DNA from: Sulfitobacter sp.
GTDB lineage: Bacteria > Pseudomonadota > Alphaproteobacteria > Rhodobacterales > Rhodobacteraceae
NCBI GenBank assembly: GCA_029252045.1
Contig: JAQXCD010000020.1
Coordinates: 62,001-126,000, forward strand
Reading direction: 5' to 3'
Length of the DNA stretch: 64,000 nt
The notes below the pieces were generated by a model. That model worked only from the letters and a program-made list of their open reading frames with translations. It did not search any database and was not told the origin of the DNA. Positions 62,451-64,000 of the stretch are shown one piece after another; within the stretch, counting starts at the first letter, position 1, and every line of letters starts with the position of its first letter. The translations under genes and the position numbers were made by a program.

Positions 62451-62951
62451 TTACGCGCGCCCGTAGGCCTCTGCAATGGCGACTTGCAGCGCGTCTTGGG
62501 GCGTACGGTCACCCCAGACAACAAGTTGCACTGCCGGATAATAGCGCTCGGCGCTCATCACGGCGGCACCGATCATGGTGTCGATCTGCTCGGGCGAGGC
62601 AACGTGACCACCCGACAGCACCAGCCCGTAGCGGTACACCATCATCTGCTGTTCGGCCCAATAGGTGAATGCACCCGCCCAGCAGCGGTCATTTACATCA
62701 TTCAGCAATCCGTAAAGCGCGGGCAGCTTATCTGCGGGCGGCTCCATCTCGAAGGTACAGATCAGGCGCAGGGTCTCGTCATAGGCGGACCACGCCAGCG
62801 TAACCGCATAGGTGCGCCACTGGCCTTCAACTTCCATGGTGATTTGCTCATCCGAGATGCGGTCAAAATCCCATTCATGATGGGCCGCCAACGTCTCGAC
62901 TATGTCGATCGGGTGAATATCGTCGTCCAGATACTGCTCGGACAGGGCCAT
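62451..62951 (-). CDS. YbjN domain-containing protein
   Basis: A 166-residue protein of the YbjN/DUF1790 family, an alpha/beta fold related to type III secretion chaperones. The recognisable run is VETLAAHHEWDFDRISDEQI (about 18-37), with VEGQWRTYAVTLAWSAYDET and MEPPADKLPALYGLLNDVN. E. coli YbjN modulates stress and motility, but the molecular mechanism is not known to me. It may lead the proC operon. The 273 bases upstream to the ubiK 3' end carry no gene. Confidence 0.88.
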   Translation of the reverse strand: MALSEQYLDDDIHPIDIVETLAAHHEWDFDRISDEQITMEVEGQWRTYAVTLAWSAYDETLRLICTFEMEPPADKLPALYGLLNDVNDRCWAGAFTYWAEQQMMVYRYGLVLSGGHVASPEQIDTMIGAAVMSAERYYPAVQLVVWGDRTPQDALQVAIAEAYGRA

Positions 62952-63173
62952 TTCGCCACCTCATCTGTTATCCTCAAAGCGGTGGGGCTTGTAGCCGCCC
63001 CCTGACTTTGGGTGCTTACGCTATAGAACGCGGGTTTGCCTGTGCGTCCTACAATATATGGTGGCGGCACTGATAGGGTCTGGCAAGCCTTTTTCTGGGG
63101 ATAACCCGAATCAGCGGGGGATAACTGCGTTTTCCTTGGGGATTTGGACTGTTTCCAGGTCGACCAAATGCAA

Positions 63174-63199
63174 ACGCCTCCGGCGATTGCCGGAAGCGT
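63174..63199 (-). terminator. Stem-loop after ubiK
   Basis: ACGCCTCCGG (63174-63183) and CCGGAAGCGT (63190-63199) pair with one G-T wobble around a six-base loop. On the reverse strand a short TTTG follows. It lies 27 bases after the ubiK stop and is probably its terminator, though weak. Confidence 0.55.
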
Positions 63200-63225
63200 C
63201 CAGAATTCAGGGTCTGATTGGCCGC

Positions 63226-63465
63226 TTACTTTGCCTCAAGCGCATCAAGACGCGCCTTCAGCGCTTCATTTTCTTCGCGGGCTTTCTGCGCCATTGCGCG
63301 CACCGCATCGAATTCCTCGCGGGTGACAAAGTCACGGTCCGCCAGCCAGCGGTCCATCATGCCTTTCAGGGCATTCTCCGCCTCGTCCTTGGCCCCTTGC
63401 GCCACGCCCATAGCGTTGGTCATGATCTGGCTCAGGTCGTCAAAAATCTTGTTGCGGGTCTGCAT
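63226..63465 (-). CDS. ubiK: Ubiquinone biosynthesis accessory factor UbiK-like protein
   Basis: A 79-residue protein of the UbiK (YqiC/BMFP) family, which helps the ubiquinone-synthesis complex, possibly by binding lipids. It opens MQTRNKIFDDLSQIMTNAM, then an amphipathic helix with AKDEAENALKGMMDRWL, FVTREEFDAVRAMAQKAREENEAL and a C-terminal trimeric coiled coil (LKARLDALEAK). The ATG at 63465 has GGAGAG upstream; a longer frame exists but adds an unrelated tail. Divergent from lgt by about 90 bases. Confidence 0.93.
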   Translation of the reverse strand: MQTRNKIFDDLSQIMTNAMGVAQGAKDEAENALKGMMDRWLADRDFVTREEFDAVRAMAQKAREENEALKARLDALEAK

Positions 63466-63556
63466 CGGGTCTCTCCACTTGCTATGAGTGGTATATGGGG
63501 GCTGATGCGGCTCCATGCAAGGTTGACTTCCCCGCGCGGTCGCGCTCAATCACCGC

Positions 63557-64000
63557 ATGCACGCACTCATCCCTTTCCCCGACATCTCGCCCGAGATTTT
63601 TTCAATCTCCCTCTTCGGCATGACATTTGCCCTGCGCTGGTATGCGCTGGCCTATATTGTCGGCATTCTGGCAGGCTGGCGCATGGTGCTGCGCGCGGCC
63701 AATACCCCGCGTTTGTGGCGCGATCAGACACCGGTGATGACGGCAAACCAGATCGAAGACCTGCTGACGTGGGTAATCCTTGGCGTGATCCTCGGCGGGC
63801 GGATGGGATATGTGCTGTTTTATCAGCCAGGTTTCTATCTGAGCAATCCATCGCAAATCCTGAAGGTTTGGGAGGGCGGCATGTCCTTCCATGGTGGCGC
63901 ATTGGGTGTGATCATCGCGGCATTCCTCTATATGGGGCGCTACAACATCCCACGCATCAGCGCTGGTGACCTTATTGCCCTTGGCATTGCGCCAGGCCTT
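63557..64000 (+). CDS. lgt: Prolipoprotein diacylglyceryl transferase (5' part)
   Basis: Transfers diacylglycerol from phosphatidylglycerol to the lipobox cysteine of lipoproteins, in the inner membrane. The 148 codons present show the first helix with [20 protein letters not shown] (arginine and tyrosine in the conserved RWYGL-like block, about 26-45), [22 protein letters not shown] (about 88-109), and [17 protein letters not shown] (about 127-143, the family HGGxxG motif). The rest is beyond the window. No ribosome site is obvious; ATG is the first in frame. Confidence 0.95.
   Translation, partial: MHALIPFPDISPEIFSISLFGMTFALRWYALAYIVGILAGWRMVLRAANTPRLWRDQTPVMTANQIEDLLTWVILGVILGGRMGYVLFYQPGFYLSNPSQILKVWEGGMSFHGGALGVIIAAFLYMGRYNIPRISAGDLIALGIAPGL

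Noticed and set aside
1-64000. tRNA, rRNA, CRISPR or insertion-sequence content
   Set aside because: No cloverleaf, rRNA segment, regularly spaced repeat array or transposase-like protein was found on either strand by reading.

Overview
The window is 64 kb of GC-rich, densely packed bacterial chromosome. Gene content and gene neighbourhoods point to an alphaproteobacterium of the Rhodobacteraceae, most likely the marine Roseobacter group. The reasons are a long DmdC-like acyl-CoA dehydrogenase inside a beta-oxidation operon, a Hint-domain protein, a tripartite tricarboxylate (Tct) transporter, a CysbD-type small protein, UbiK, PrpE and a ugp-type phosphoester cluster. This is inference from family content; no taxonomic search was possible. 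I saw no rRNA, tRNA, CRISPR array or insertion sequence.

Layout. 1-6.3 kb: end of a secreted nucleotidase/phosphatase, then a tightly overlapping plus-strand run (DUF952, DUF1330, pyrD, ArsC-like, methyltransferase) facing a minus-strand MATE exporter and two PaaI-type thioesterases. 6.4-16.5 kb: two MerR-family regulators and a fatty-acyl-CoA oxidation island (two acyl-CoA dehydrogenases, thiolase, bifunctional FadB/FadJ-type enzyme, a GST, a YidD-like protein and small unknowns), closed by a terminator. 16.5-24.5 kb: a frameshifted Hint-domain gene, sulfotransferase, EamA permease, acyl-CoA synthetase, GNAT, a degenerate M48-like membrane protein, an SGNH hydrolase and a SPOR-domain gene with a stop codon in its signal peptide. 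24.7-30.8 kb: nucleoside salvage operon cdd-deoA-deoB-upp, and a malic enzyme/phosphotransacetylase hybrid. 30.8-38.4 kb: TctDE-type sensor system with a solute-binding protein, in which the regulator and the binding protein are frameshifted, divergent from intact tctCBA and an AbrB-type membrane protein. 38.6-43.2 kb: prpE, csbD, NAD kinase, glyA.

43.4-51.8 kb is the most distinctive block: a HAD phosphatase, a DeoR regulator preceded by an 11-G tract, a UgpBAEC-type ABC importer, a calcineurin-like phosphodiesterase and a Na/Pi-cotransporter/PhoU-type protein. Its codon use is more A/T-rich at third positions than the flanking genes. I infer a self-contained route that imports a phosphate ester, cleaves it and then manages the released phosphate. 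52-64 kb returns to housekeeping genes: cupin, alpha/beta hydrolase, carB, a KAS III-type synthase, thymidine kinase, a 2-hydroxyacid dehydrogenase, a CsaA-like protein, proC, ybjN, ubiK and the start of lgt.

A striking feature is the number of interrupted genes: seven loci carry a single-base frameshift or an in-frame stop, although every long housekeeping gene is intact. They are a Hint protein, a SPOR protein, the TctD-like regulator, the Tct-linked binding protein, a 41-residue basic protein, a small membrane protein and a phage-CII-like regulator. Whether this is real decay or sequence error cannot be decided from the sequence alone. Several intergenic gaps also hold long inverted repeats or phased repeats.
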